From: Chloroflexota bacterium
Lineage (GTDB): Bacteria; Chloroflexota; UBA11872
Assembly (NCBI GenBank): GCA_022821645.1
Contig: JAJEDE010000026.1
Location: 62,001 to 126,000 of the forward strand
Length of the DNA stretch: 64,000 bases
Reading direction: 5' to 3'
Positions within the stretch are counted from its first letter, which is position 1. Every line of letters begins with the position of its first letter. The notes below the pieces were generated by a model, which saw only the letters and a list, made by a program, of their open reading frames with translations, did no database searches and had not been told where the DNA came from. Below are positions 35,146-43,698 of the stretch, piece by piece. The translations under genes were made by a program, and so were the position numbers.

Positions 35146-36249
35146 GCTGAAGGCATCCACGTCGTCCTGGTCGTCAACGATGAAGCCGCCCACTGGCAGG
35201 GCTATCGCGACCGCCTGGCCGCCAACGACGGCGCTGCTTCGGTCTCCGTGGCCGTTCCAGCGGGCGAGCGCCGCGACTCCATCCTCGCCGCGCTCGGCGA
35301 CAAGGTCCGCACGGTCGCCGATGACCCTGCCGAACTCTTCACCGCCGAGTCCCCCCAACTGGCCGTCATCACCGTCCCGCCGCTTGATTCACCGCCGATC
35401 ATCGACGCGGCGCTCGACGCCGGCGCCCACGTCCTTGCCGAGAAACCGGCCAGCGTCTCGGATGTCGTCCTCGAGCCACTCGCCCGTAAAGCGATTCAGT
35501 GCGACCGTCACCTCATGCTCGCCTTCGCCGGCAGCCAGCAGCCCGCCGTTCGCGATGCCGCCCGCCTCATCCGCGACGAGGGCCGCCTGGGCACGCTCTA
35601 TGGCGTCACCGCCCACTACATCGCCGACCAGGCCCGCATCCGCGACGTCGAGCAACTCCAGCGCCGCACCGGCTCCTCCAACACCTGGTTCTTCGAGAAG
35701 CGCGTCGGCGGTGGCGGTCACTTGTCCTGGCTCGGCATCCACTTCGTGAACATGCTGCACGTCGTCACCGGCCACGACATCGTCGAAGTCAGCGCCATGA
35801 CAAACGTGGCCGGCGGCCAGCCCATCGACGTCGAAGACTCCGCCGTCCTCACCCTCCGCTACGACAACGGCATGCTCGCCTCGCTCACCTCGGCCTACTA
35901 CTTGGACCAGCACGACGTCGCCGACGACAAGCAGGCGCTCTTCAAGGTCTGGGGCGAGAACGGCTGGCTCCAGATCGACCCGCACGAGGGCACCCCGCTC
36001 ACCTGCTACAGCAACTTGCCCGCCTTCGCCGACCAGCCCCGCGAACGCATCGACTACGACTCCGACTTCATCACCGGCTACGACACCCTCATGTACGAAG
36101 CCCTCCGCGCCGCGGCCGGCCTCGGCGACCCGCCCACCTCAACGCTCGACGCCCTCCAGGCCCTGCGAGTCGTCCACGCCGCCTACCGCTCCGCCGCCAG
36201 CGGTCGCGCCCAGCCCGTACCCGCCCGCGGCCAATGGACGCTCCCATGA
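35143..36249 (+). CDS. Gfo/Idh/MocA-family oxidoreductase (second copy)
   Basis: The 368-residue protein is a member of the Gfo/Idh/MocA family with an atypical N terminus. Instead of a clean G-x-G-x-x-G it begins V-A-E-G-I-H-V-V-L-V-V-N-D-E-A. The core is clear: A-V-I-T-V-P-P-L-D, then L-D-A-G-A-H-V-L-A-E-K-P-A-S-V-S near residue 100. The substrate domain carries G-G-G-G-H-L-S-W-L-G-I-H. It is translationally coupled to the FAD-dehydrogenase gene (ATGA overlap), so the two probably act on the same compound. It differs in sequence from the copy at 25075. Confidence 0.82.
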   Translation: MAEGIHVVLVVNDEAAHWQGYRDRLAANDGAASVSVAVPAGERRDSILAALGDKVRTVADDPAELFTAESPQLAVITVPPLDSPPIIDAALDAGAHVLAEKPASVSDVVLEPLARKAIQCDRHLMLAFAGSQQPAVRDAARLIRDEGRLGTLYGVTAHYIADQARIRDVEQLQRRTGSSNTWFFEKRVGGGGHLSWLGIHFVNMLHVVTGHDIVEVSAMTNVAGGQPIDVEDSAVLTLRYDNGMLASLTSAYYLDQHDVADDKQALFKVWGENGWLQIDPHEGTPLTCYSNLPAFADQPRERIDYDSDFITGYDTLMYEALRAAAGLGDPPTSTLDALQALRVVHAAYRSAASGRAQPVPARGQWTLP

Positions 36250-37625
36250 CCGAAATCCCCACCCTTGAAACCGATGTCCTGGTCTGCGGCGCCGGAATCG
36301 CCGGCCTCACCGCCGCCCGCACCGCCCAGGAAGCCGGCGCCCGAGTAGTCGTCCTCGAAAAGGGCCCCGGGACCGGCGGATCCTCCGCCGTCTCCGCCGG
36401 CATCGTCTGGACCGCCCGTGACCTCGCGGGCTGGCTCTCCGTCCAGCCCGGCGGCGACCCAACCCTCGGCAAGGCCCAGGTCACCACCTTCCCCGAGGCC
36501 ATCGAGTGGCTTCGATCCCAGCACGTGCGGCTCGAACCCTTCGAGTTCGGCGCCAGCGGCTGGAATCCCCCGTTCCCCTACGCGGCCTTTCAACTGGAGC
36601 CCAAAGCGGACGGCCGTTCCAACCCGCGCGCTGCCATGGATCGACTCACCGCCAACATCGCCGAGGCCGGCGGCCAGATCCTCACCGAAACGGCCATCCG
36701 CGAGTTTCACCAGGACGCCTCGGGACGCATCATCGGTGCCGAAGCGCGCGGACCCAACCGCCGCATCCGCATAACCGCCAAAGCCACCGTCATGGCCACC
36801 GGCGGCTTCCAGGGCAATCCCGAGCTCCGCGCCCGCTACTTCGGCCCCCACAGCGACCGCATGATCCTGCGCGCCAACCCCTACAGTACCGGCGAGGCCT
36901 TCCAGGCCGCCACGGCCGCTGGAGCGGGCACCGTGGGACCCTTCGGCCGCTTCTACGGCCATCGGGTCGTCGCGCCGCCGGCCGTAGTCGACTTCCCCTC
37001 ATTCCCCCGAGTCCACCTTGGCGGCGCGCTGCCGGGCGCGATCCTCGTGAACCTCCGCGGCAAACGCTACGTCGACGAGTCCGAGAGCGACGAAGTCAGC
37101 GTCCACGCCCTCCCCCACCAACCCGACGCGCTCGGCTTCATGATCTACAGCGAATCCGACGCCGCCACGGACGTCGGCTCGGCGGCGCTCGATACCGTCA
37201 GGTCCGTCGGCACCGAAATCCTCGAGGCGCCCTCACTCGATTCACTGGCCGAGCAAATGTCCGCCCGCTGGGGCGTCGCCCGCGCCCCGCTCCTCCGCAC
37301 CCTTGCCGCCTACAACGCCGCGGCTGCCGCCGTCGATCCAACCATGCTCCCCATTCCCCGCGCCGACGATCTCCATCCCCTGACCCAACCGCCCTTCTAC
37401 GCCATCCGCTTCCTACCCGGCATCACCGTTACCTACGGCGGCGTCCGCATCGACGCATTCGCCCAGGTGCTGGACTCCACCGGCCGGCCGCTCGGCGGCC
37501 TCTACGCCGCCGGTGCCGACGCCGGCGGCATCTACACCCGCGGCTACGCGGGCGGCCTCTCCATGGGCCTCGCCTTCGGCCGCATCGCCGGCCGCGAAGC
37601 CGCCGCGAGCGCGCTGGTGCCCTAG
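36246..37625 (+). CDS. FAD-dependent dehydrogenase of the fumarate reductase/ketosteroid dehydrogenase group
   Basis: The 459-residue flavoprotein starts D-V-L-V-C-G-A-G-I-A-G-L-T-A-A, the G-x-G-x-x-G dinucleotide fold, with V-V-V-L-E-K-G-P-G-T-G-G-S-S following. The A-T-G-G-F-Q-G-N-P segment near residue 185 and the C-terminal G-L-Y-A-A-G-A-D-A-G-G-I-Y motif are typical of FAD_binding_2 enzymes (fumarate reductase flavoprotein, urocanate or tricarballylate dehydrogenases, 3-ketosteroid dehydrogenase). No signal peptide or heme partner is seen. The start is the ATG overlapping the Gfo/Idh stop, although the frame is open far upstream. The stop is shared with the convergent dipeptidase gene via CTAG. 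Confidence 0.88.
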   Translation: MTEIPTLETDVLVCGAGIAGLTAARTAQEAGARVVVLEKGPGTGGSSAVSAGIVWTARDLAGWLSVQPGGDPTLGKAQVTTFPEAIEWLRSQHVRLEPFEFGASGWNPPFPYAAFQLEPKADGRSNPRAAMDRLTANIAEAGGQILTETAIREFHQDASGRIIGAEARGPNRRIRITAKATVMATGGFQGNPELRARYFGPHSDRMILRANPYSTGEAFQAATAAGAGTVGPFGRFYGHRVVAPPAVVDFPSFPRVHLGGALPGAILVNLRGKRYVDESESDEVSVHALPHQPDALGFMIYSESDAATDVGSAALDTVRSVGTEILEAPSLDSLAEQMSARWGVARAPLLRTLAAYNAAAAAVDPTMLPIPRADDLHPLTQPPFYAIRFLPGITVTYGGVRIDAFAQVLDSTGRPLGGLYAAGADAGGIYTRGYAGGLSMGLAFGRIAGREAAASALVP

Positions 37626-38809
37626 TCGATTACCTCCGCCATCACCCGCATGAAGTTCTCGCCCGCGATCGCGTCCACCTCGCGCCCGCTATATCCCCGG
37701 GCCTCCAGCGCCGCCAGGAACTGCCCCGTCTCGTGCGCGCCCGCAAAGCCCTCCACGACATCCTCCAGGAACTCAAAGTCCGTCCCGATCCCAACGTGCT
37801 CATACCCCGCCAGGTTCACCATGTAGTCCACCACGTCCACCAGCGCATCCAGCCCGACTGTCGGAAACCTCTGGTAAAGCGGCTGTGCCACCCCCGTGCG
37901 AACGCCAGCCTCCGCCGCAAACGGATCCAGCCGGCCCGACCTCACGTCATCCAGCAGCTTCATCCCCCGCGCACGCTCCGAGGCGCTGATGCCCGGTCCC
38001 TCGCCGCGCCCGTGCTGGCACTCGATGTCCACAAACGCCGACGAGCAGTGAATCCCCACCACGCCCCCGCCGTCCGCGATCCTGCGAATGTGCTCATCCG
38101 TCAGGTTTCGCTGTATCGCACTGATAGCCTTCGGATTCGAGTGCGAAGCCACGATCGGATCGGAACTCTCCTCCAGCACGTGATCGATAGCGCTCATCGA
38201 TGCGTGCGAGACATCAATCAGGATCCCCAGCCCGTTCAACTCATGAACCACCTCCCGCCCAAACTCCGTCAAACCGCTCGGCACGCGCTGCTCGCTATCA
38301 CAGTCGATCCACGTCTGCGGCGCCGCATGCACCAGTCCCGTCACCCGCAGCCCCAACTGGTGATAGGCCCGCAGCATCGCCAGGTCCTCGCCTATAAGCA
38401 GATTCTCCGTGTGCAGCAACACCGCGATCCTGCCCGCGTCCACCGCGCGTCGTACACCCTCGGTCGTGGTGACCAGCTCAAGGTCCTCCGACCCCTCGCA
38501 CAACCGCCGCACCGCGTCGAACCCACGCAGCAACCGCTGCACCCCCGACGCTCCCTCAAAGAACGTTCGCCGGAACAGCGCCGTACTCGGCTGCTCAACG
38601 GCCTGAAACGCGGGCATCGGATCCACCGTGAACTCCCCCGGCGCCCCTTCCGACAGCCAGATGCAATTCACCCCGCCCTGCTTCAACTTCGGAATATCCA
38701 CCTGCCGCCCCGGCGCATCCGCCATCGGCTCCCGGTACTCAATCCGCTCCGCCGTAAACACCCGCTGCATGTGCAAGTGAGCAAGCAAACTCAATCGGTC
38801 GCTGGACAT
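37622..38809 (-). CDS. M19-family (membrane dipeptidase-like) metallopeptidase
   Basis: The 395-residue protein matches the M19 renal-dipeptidase family. It has L-K-Q-G-G-V-N-C-I-W-L-S, H-T-E-N-L-L-I-G-E-D-L-A-M-L-R, and L-I-D-V-S-H-A-S near residue 198. I-V-A-S-H-S-N-P-K-A-I, R-N-L-T-D-E-H-I-R-R-I and the G-I-G-T-D-F-E segment follow. The canonical N-terminal H-x-D metal pair seems replaced by H-L-H near residue 11. There is no signal peptide, so it is likely cytoplasmic. Substrates could be dipeptides, D-amino-acid peptides or lactone-like amides. Confidence 0.85.
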   Translation of the reverse strand: MSSDRLSLLAHLHMQRVFTAERIEYREPMADAPGRQVDIPKLKQGGVNCIWLSEGAPGEFTVDPMPAFQAVEQPSTALFRRTFFEGASGVQRLLRGFDAVRRLCEGSEDLELVTTTEGVRRAVDAGRIAVLLHTENLLIGEDLAMLRAYHQLGLRVTGLVHAAPQTWIDCDSEQRVPSGLTEFGREVVHELNGLGILIDVSHASMSAIDHVLEESSDPIVASHSNPKAISAIQRNLTDEHIRRIADGGGVVGIHCSSAFVDIECQHGRGEGPGISASERARGMKLLDDVRSGRLDPFAAEAGVRTGVAQPLYQRFPTVGLDALVDVVDYMVNLAGYEHVGIGTDFEFLEDVVEGFAGAHETGQFLAALEARGYSGREVDAIAGENFMRVMAEVID

Positions 38810-38948
38810 GGGTTCCTGACTTCAGATGGATTCCGCCGCAGCCTGCAAGGCTACTTCGTCGTCAGATTCACTACTTCTGGCCCTCAATGACCACTGTGCG
38901 CTTGCTCATTGGTCGCTGGCCGATTGATTCCCCAGTCCTTTGCCCTCC

Positions 38949-40313
38949 TCACGCGATGAGTTGGTCAAGATGCACTCGGCCCAGAGTGATCTTCTCGAGG
39001 TCACGGACGTTGCCCACGCTATACAGGCAGAGCACGGTGCCATCGGGGGTAACGGCAAGGTCGGAGTAGCGGCAGGGTCGGGGATCGATGATTCTCGAGA
39101 TCGGCCATGTGCGCCCGGCGTCCGTGCTCGCATAGATGGTCATTTCGGTACCGCCGGGGATTCGGTGGTTGACGCCGACCGGATGGGAGAACAGGAGAAT
39201 CTCCGGTCGGTTATCGTCGCCCGATCCATGGCGGGCGAGGCCCACGTTGACCGGCCGGCCGCTGATTTCGGGATGCTCGCCGAGTTCGTAGAAGCTCCGT
39301 CCGCCGTCGCGGCTACGTGCGTAGGTTCTGCCGTCGCGGCGCTGGGTGTTTCGGCGATAGCTGACGTAAATCTCGCCGCCGCTCGTCTCCACCAGTGACG
39401 CCTCGTCCGATCCATCGGGTAGGACTCCGCCGACCGTCCAGGTCGTTCCGTGGTCGTCGCTATAGAGCAGGCCGCCGCGCACGCCCGGAACCTGTCCGGG
39501 CTCGCCTTCCTTGTAAAGGAAGGCAGGTATCACCAGCCGACCGCGGTGCGGCCCGGCCATGAGTTGAATCCCGTGCTCGTTGTTGTTGGGCCACCCGGTC
39601 CAGCCCTCGGCGTTTGGGCTCGGATCGACGCGCACGGCGTCCGACCAGGTCCGGCCGTCGTCGGTGCTTTTGACGAGCCCGAACCCGCCGCCCTGCGCGG
39701 CGTAGGTGCTGAAATACCCAAGGTCATCTCGGACATCGGCGGGGATGTTCCAGAAGGTCACGAGAATCGTTCGCGTAATCCGGTCTTCAACAATCGCCCC
39801 AAGGAACGTGTACTGGCCTTTTTCGGCGTGGATGACCTGCTGTCGCGACCAGGTCTTGCCGTCGTCCACGCTGCGCGCCGACAGGAGGTCATTTTCATGG
39901 CCGCCGTCGCTCATTGAATCGTGGCGCCGGCAACACACGGCCACCACGTTCCCGGCGCCCGTAACGATCAGTCCGGGCATGCCGACGCCGAAGCCGTCGT
40001 AGTTGTGGTACTGCAGGTTCGTGAAATCGACGGTCACCTTGGCCTGGGCCATTCGCTTGCGCATCGGGCGGTCGGTGCTGATGACCGCAATGAGAAGCTC
40101 GTTCGGGTCCCGAGTACTGGTATAGAAGTTCGCGGTCACCCCGAGAGTGTGAATCGCATTCGAATCCGGCTCGTTCTGTTCCGAGAGACCTTCCTTCGCC
40201 GAAACCTCCGCCGGCGCCTCCGTCCGATCCCAGTGATAGGCCGGCGCCTGGGTCAGCTTGTCGCCCTGACCCGGAAAAAACACGTCAACGTATTCGACCG
40301 ACGGATCAGACAC
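38949..40313 (-). CDS. Sialidase-fold protein with Asp-box repeats (exo-alpha-sialidase type)
   Basis: This 454-residue beta-propeller protein carries several Asp boxes of the pattern S-x-D-x-G-x-T-W: S-V-D-D-G-K-T-W, S-T-D-D-G-R-T-W, S-D-D-H-G-T-T-W, S-R-D-G-G-R-S-F and S-T-D-A-G-R-T-W. The spacing fits a six-bladed GH33-type propeller. No signal peptide is visible, which is unusual for a sialidase acting on outside glycans. It could instead act on imported sugars or be a non-enzymatic propeller. It starts with GTG. Confidence 0.78.
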   Translation of the reverse strand: MSDPSVEYVDVFFPGQGDKLTQAPAYHWDRTEAPAEVSAKEGLSEQNEPDSNAIHTLGVTANFYTSTRDPNELLIAVISTDRPMRKRMAQAKVTVDFTNLQYHNYDGFGVGMPGLIVTGAGNVVAVCCRRHDSMSDGGHENDLLSARSVDDGKTWSRQQVIHAEKGQYTFLGAIVEDRITRTILVTFWNIPADVRDDLGYFSTYAAQGGGFGLVKSTDDGRTWSDAVRVDPSPNAEGWTGWPNNNEHGIQLMAGPHRGRLVIPAFLYKEGEPGQVPGVRGGLLYSDDHGTTWTVGGVLPDGSDEASLVETSGGEIYVSYRRNTQRRDGRTYARSRDGGRSFYELGEHPEISGRPVNVGLARHGSGDDNRPEILLFSHPVGVNHRIPGGTEMTIYASTDAGRTWPISRIIDPRPCRYSDLAVTPDGTVLCLYSVGNVRDLEKITLGRVHLDQLIA

Positions 40314-40392
40314 GGTCGCCCCCTTGTTGCCGCCTCAGAACGCGCGGTGCCCTTAGCGTAAAGGTCCGAGCGTGATGACGTACCTGCGCGAC

Positions 40393-41841
40393 TCAACTGC
40401 CGGCCGAACTTGCCTGCATCTCCTGAATCGCCCGCCGCAGCCCCTCGCCGGGCTCCGTGTCGCCCAGGAGCACGTCGCGAACGAGCGTGTTCCGGAGCGC
40501 ATCGAATTCGGACTGCGAGGCGCCGTAGAACGCCGCGTTTTCGAGCAGGTGAACCAGCACCTGCTCATCGTCGCCGTTCAACTCGGGCATCAGCCGCCGA
40601 ACGGCCGCCGCATCAACCCGAAACGGCGGCAGTGTCGACTCCGGCGCGATGACTGAATAGAGCCGCCGTAGCGCATCATAGGAAACGTCTGGATCCCTAT
40701 CCGACTTCACGATGCTTAGCAGGAACGTGGAGGTGGGGTTGCGACCCGAACCGAACGCGGGAAAGGGGAAGACTCGATTGTCGCCACGGAACTCGCCAAT
40801 GTCGGAAAAGGCGATCGGTAGGAAGCCCATTCCCCACTGGCCGGTCTGCACATAGTGGCCGAAATCGAAGTCGCCGATGGGGAGCAAGCGGTGCCGGTGG
40901 ATGAGGTCGCTGTAGAACTCCAGAACCTGACGAGCTCTATCGCTCTCGAGCGGAGTAAAGCCGCCAGCGGAATCGCGGAAACTGCCCACCGCCGAGAGCA
41001 ATGCGGCGGTCAATGGCGGAAGCACCAGGTAGTCGCCGCGCAGCGTCGGCTCCGAAAGGATGCCGCCCAACATTCCCCGGGTACCAATGCCGCCGTCAGG
41101 CGGGTCAGGCTCGTGGAATGCCTGCGCGGTTCGCAGGCAGGCCTCGGCGGTGAAGGCCTGCATGGTTGGCTCGGGCAATTCGATATCCCGCTCGGCCGCT
41201 AGTTCGCCGTTGACCAGGGTGATGGAGGGCGAGATGGCAAACGGCAGGCCGTATTGCAGACCCTCGTAGCGACCGCTTTCCAGGACGCCCGGCCAGTAGA
41301 CGCCGGGATCTACGTCCGGATCAGCGGCCAGGAAGTCGTCCAGCGGCACAAGTTGGTCGTGCGCGACCAGGTCTTGAAGATCGAAGTCAAAGCAGACCAC
41401 AAGCTCTGGCGCGGAGGCTTCGGTCGCCGCAAGCGATCGGCTGATGCTCCAGTCGTCCGATTCGTAAATGTCCAGGGGTACGTCGTCGAACTTGTAGCGG
41501 CCCTCGGATTGGCGTCCTGCCTCCAATAAGCCGTTCGCGAACAGCGCAAAAATCCTGCCCCCCGCGATCTCCAGCGGCATCGCGGCCACGGGCACCTCGC
41601 GCCGCTCCCCGGGTTGCGGAAGTGACGGACCCGGCGCCGGTGCCCGCTCGGTCACGGTCGCTGCGGCGGTGCGAGCCCGCTGCAGCGCGGCATCCAGATC
41701 CCTGCGTCCCGTGCTTGGAGTCGGAGTGGCCGGCTCTGGCGCTGACTCGCCACAGGCGGCCAGAGCCAGCAGGACCGGACCGGCGGCAAGAGCGCGAAGC
41801 GCGGATCGCCGCGAGTATGTGATTCCTCGGGAGAGGCCCAC
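40393..41841 (-). CDS. Tat-exported lipoprotein resembling ABC solute-binding proteins
   Basis: The product (482 residues from a GTG at 41841) has a twin-arginine signal Y-S-R-R-S-A-L-R-A-L and a lipobox L-A-L-A-A-C, followed by a P/T-rich linker. The mature part resembles family 1 extracellular solute-binding proteins (P-L-D-D-F-L-A-A-D-P-D-V-D, G-L-P-F-A-I-S-P-S, W-G-M-G-F-L-P-I-A). No ATPase or classical permease is nearby. The GTG overlaps the stop of the upstream membrane-protein gene (TAGTG). An ATG at 41874 is in frame but adds a proline-rich stretch before the signal peptide. Confidence 0.8.
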   Translation of the reverse strand: MGLSRGITYSRRSALRALAAGPVLLALAACGESAPEPATPTPSTGRRDLDAALQRARTAAATVTERAPAPGPSLPQPGERREVPVAAMPLEIAGGRIFALFANGLLEAGRQSEGRYKFDDVPLDIYESDDWSISRSLAATEASAPELVVCFDFDLQDLVAHDQLVPLDDFLAADPDVDPGVYWPGVLESGRYEGLQYGLPFAISPSITLVNGELAAERDIELPEPTMQAFTAEACLRTAQAFHEPDPPDGGIGTRGMLGGILSEPTLRGDYLVLPPLTAALLSAVGSFRDSAGGFTPLESDRARQVLEFYSDLIHRHRLLPIGDFDFGHYVQTGQWGMGFLPIAFSDIGEFRGDNRVFPFPAFGSGRNPTSTFLLSIVKSDRDPDVSYDALRRLYSVIAPESTLPPFRVDAAAVRRLMPELNGDDEQVLVHLLENAAFYGASQSEFDALRNTLVRDVLLGDTEPGEGLRRAIQEMQASSAGS

Positions 41842-43217
41842 TACACCACCGCCAGGTGGCGCCGGTGGATCCATCCGAGCGCAGCTGCGAGCAAGGCGCC
41901 AATTGTCAGGGCGATCGCGTCGAGGCCGACGGCCGCCCTGAACGGCGCGAAGTCAATCTCATAGATTCGCCACGCCGCGCAGCGAACCAGCAGCCAGACC
42001 GCAAACGTGACTCCTACCCCACCGCTTGCATAGCGCACTTGATCGCGCCGAGTCAGGCCGTCGCTGGAGACTGCGGCCGTCTTCCTCTGGATCCGCCGAC
42101 GAAGAGCGGCGCGCCGCAGGTGCGGGTCGATTCCCATGGATGCCAGCGTCGCGGCTGCCCACAGACTTGCCGCCGCATTCCCGGCCGGCGAGCTGGGGCC
42201 GAACGAACCTCGACCATAGAAGCTCCCTTCGGCCGCAACCTCCAGCGCAATGTCGCGCTCGATCAATGGACGCGCGTAAGCCGCGGCATCAAGGCGGGAC
42301 GCGTGCCGAAGCGTCCAGTCGAAGAGTGGAGCAAAAGCCGCGCGACCGGCTGCAACCAGCAGCAGCGCTCCGGGCACGATGACCGCAAAGATGAGCACCA
42401 CGGCATCGCTGCCGAAGACCAGCAGCGCGCACAGCGAGGCTGCGGCCATCGCTATGGCGGTCAGCAGCGCAATCTCAACCCCGTGGGCGCCGTCTGGCGT
42501 CAGTTCTCGAAACGTGCGATGTACTCCCCTGCGGCGCCAATGGCTGCGTTGCGCGCGTCCGGCAACCACGCCGAATGCCGCGACAATCACCGCGAGCGCC
42601 AATCCCAGGGTGGGCAAGGGAGGCGCGGGGCTCTGGGGATTCTCCGGCGCGTTGGCTCGGACCTGAGCCACGGCGATTCCGTCGGTCACGTAAAACGGCC
42701 GCTCCATCTGGCCCAGGCCGACCACGACCGCGAGGATGAGAGAAATCGCGCCGAGTGCTCCCAGTAGTCCGAGCGCAATGACGGCAACAGCGACCACGCC
42801 CGCGACCGAAGCGTCCCGTACCGGTGCCACCGCCGCCCGGACTCGCCGGAGATAGCGGCCAACGTCCGATCGCGCCTCGCTGATCGGAACGCCAACATGT
42901 CTCAGTGCCTTCACAGCACGGGCCTCTTCACGCGGATCATCCACTGGACCACTCATTCCCGCGGCTGATTCCACGAATCGACACACGGCCATGAGCGCCT
43001 TCGTGACTGCGCTGGCAGACTCTCCCAACCGATTCCGTCGCTGACGCACGCGCTCATGCAGGGCGTGACCGACGATTTGCAAATCGAGCAGAGCCCGTTC
43101 TCTCCGGCGCTGTGCTTCGCTTCGCTGCATTTGCCACAGCGCAATCGCGTCAGCCCGCCAGTCAATGCCGTCGTCGGCCGACGTCGGAAACAGGGTTGCG
43201 ACCAGCCGTTCGATCAC
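41841..43217 (-). CDS. Polytopic membrane protein of unknown function
   Basis: I do not recognise this 458-residue protein. The first 130 residues are soluble, charged and probably helical (R-R-R-E-R-A-L-L-D-L-Q-I-V-G). Then come about seven hydrophobic segments, the first at roughly residues 140-170 (V-A-V-A-V-I-A-L-G-L-L-G-A-L-G). A 50-residue loop and a cytoplasmic-looking basic region (R-R-A-A-L-R-R-R-I-Q-R-K) follow. It is sandwiched, with overlapping start and stop codons, between a PadR-type regulator and a Tat lipoprotein, so the three form one operon. A sensing or transport role regulated by PadR is a guess. Confidence 0.7.
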   Translation of the reverse strand: MIERLVATLFPTSADDGIDWRADAIALWQMQRSEAQRRRERALLDLQIVGHALHERVRQRRNRLGESASAVTKALMAVCRFVESAAGMSGPVDDPREEARAVKALRHVGVPISEARSDVGRYLRRVRAAVAPVRDASVAGVVAVAVIALGLLGALGAISLILAVVVGLGQMERPFYVTDGIAVAQVRANAPENPQSPAPPLPTLGLALAVIVAAFGVVAGRAQRSHWRRRGVHRTFRELTPDGAHGVEIALLTAIAMAAASLCALLVFGSDAVVLIFAVIVPGALLLVAAGRAAFAPLFDWTLRHASRLDAAAYARPLIERDIALEVAAEGSFYGRGSFGPSSPAGNAAASLWAAATLASMGIDPHLRRAALRRRIQRKTAAVSSDGLTRRDQVRYASGGVGVTFAVWLLVRCAAWRIYEIDFAPFRAAVGLDAIALTIGALLAAALGWIHRRHLAVV

Positions 43218-43573
43218 CGCGGGCTCTCCAGCCTCTCGCCTGATGGCTTGAGTGAGGTCTGAACGGCGCTGGCAATCCGTACCAGCGACGCCGCCTCTTC
43301 AAGCGCCAGCTGGCGGCCAGCGTCGGTGAGCGTGAACAGACGCAATTCAGGTCCCTTGGCGGAGGGACGAAGGCCGGCATCTTCGATGAGCTCACGCTGC
43401 ACGAGCTGCTGAAGAGCCTGGTAAAACGCTGCGCTCGAAGGCTTGCGCCCGAATTGCCTGGAGAACTCCTGCAGCAATGCGTAGGCGTGTGACGTGTGGC
43501 CCGGCATCGCGCTCAGGGCCAGAAGCGCCCAGTAGGCCAAGCTTCCAAGGCGAAGATCGTCGTGTGATGTCAT
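43214..43573 (-). CDS. PadR-family transcriptional regulator
   Basis: The 119-residue protein has the PadR winged-helix layout: L-A-Y-W-A-L-L-A-L-S near residue 12, then H-A-Y-A-L-L-Q-E-F, F-Y-Q-A-L-Q-Q-L-V-Q-R-E-L-I-E, and the wing L-R-L-F-T-L-T-D-A-G-R. PadR proteins are usually local repressors that respond to small molecules. The stop overlaps the start of the membrane-protein gene (ATGA), which makes that gene and the lipoprotein its likely targets. Confidence 0.82.
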   Translation of the reverse strand: MTSHDDLRLGSLAYWALLALSAMPGHTSHAYALLQEFSRQFGRKPSSAAFYQALQQLVQRELIEDAGLRPSAKGPELRLFTLTDAGRQLALEEAASLVRIASAVQTSLKPSGERLESPR

Positions 43574-43698
43574 TCAGACTAGGTTGGTAACTGGTATTCC
43601 GTAAACAAGTATAGCAGGAAGCGGGCAACGAGGTGAATTCTTGAAGGGCCAGCCAAGCGCGAAATAGGCTTCGCCTGCCGGCAAGAAGGCGCCGGCGG

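Noticed and set aside
35499-36245. Upstream extension of the FAD dehydrogenase frame
   Set aside because: The frame is open for 250 codons but overlaps the Gfo/Idh gene and reads R/P/H-rich. The ATGA overlap at 36246 gives the proper flavoprotein start.
36506-38890. A 794-codon open frame on the + strand
   Set aside because: It lies out of frame with the FAD dehydrogenase gene and antisense to the M19 peptidase gene. The translation is an R/P/H-rich low-complexity sequence typical of shadow frames in GC-rich DNA.
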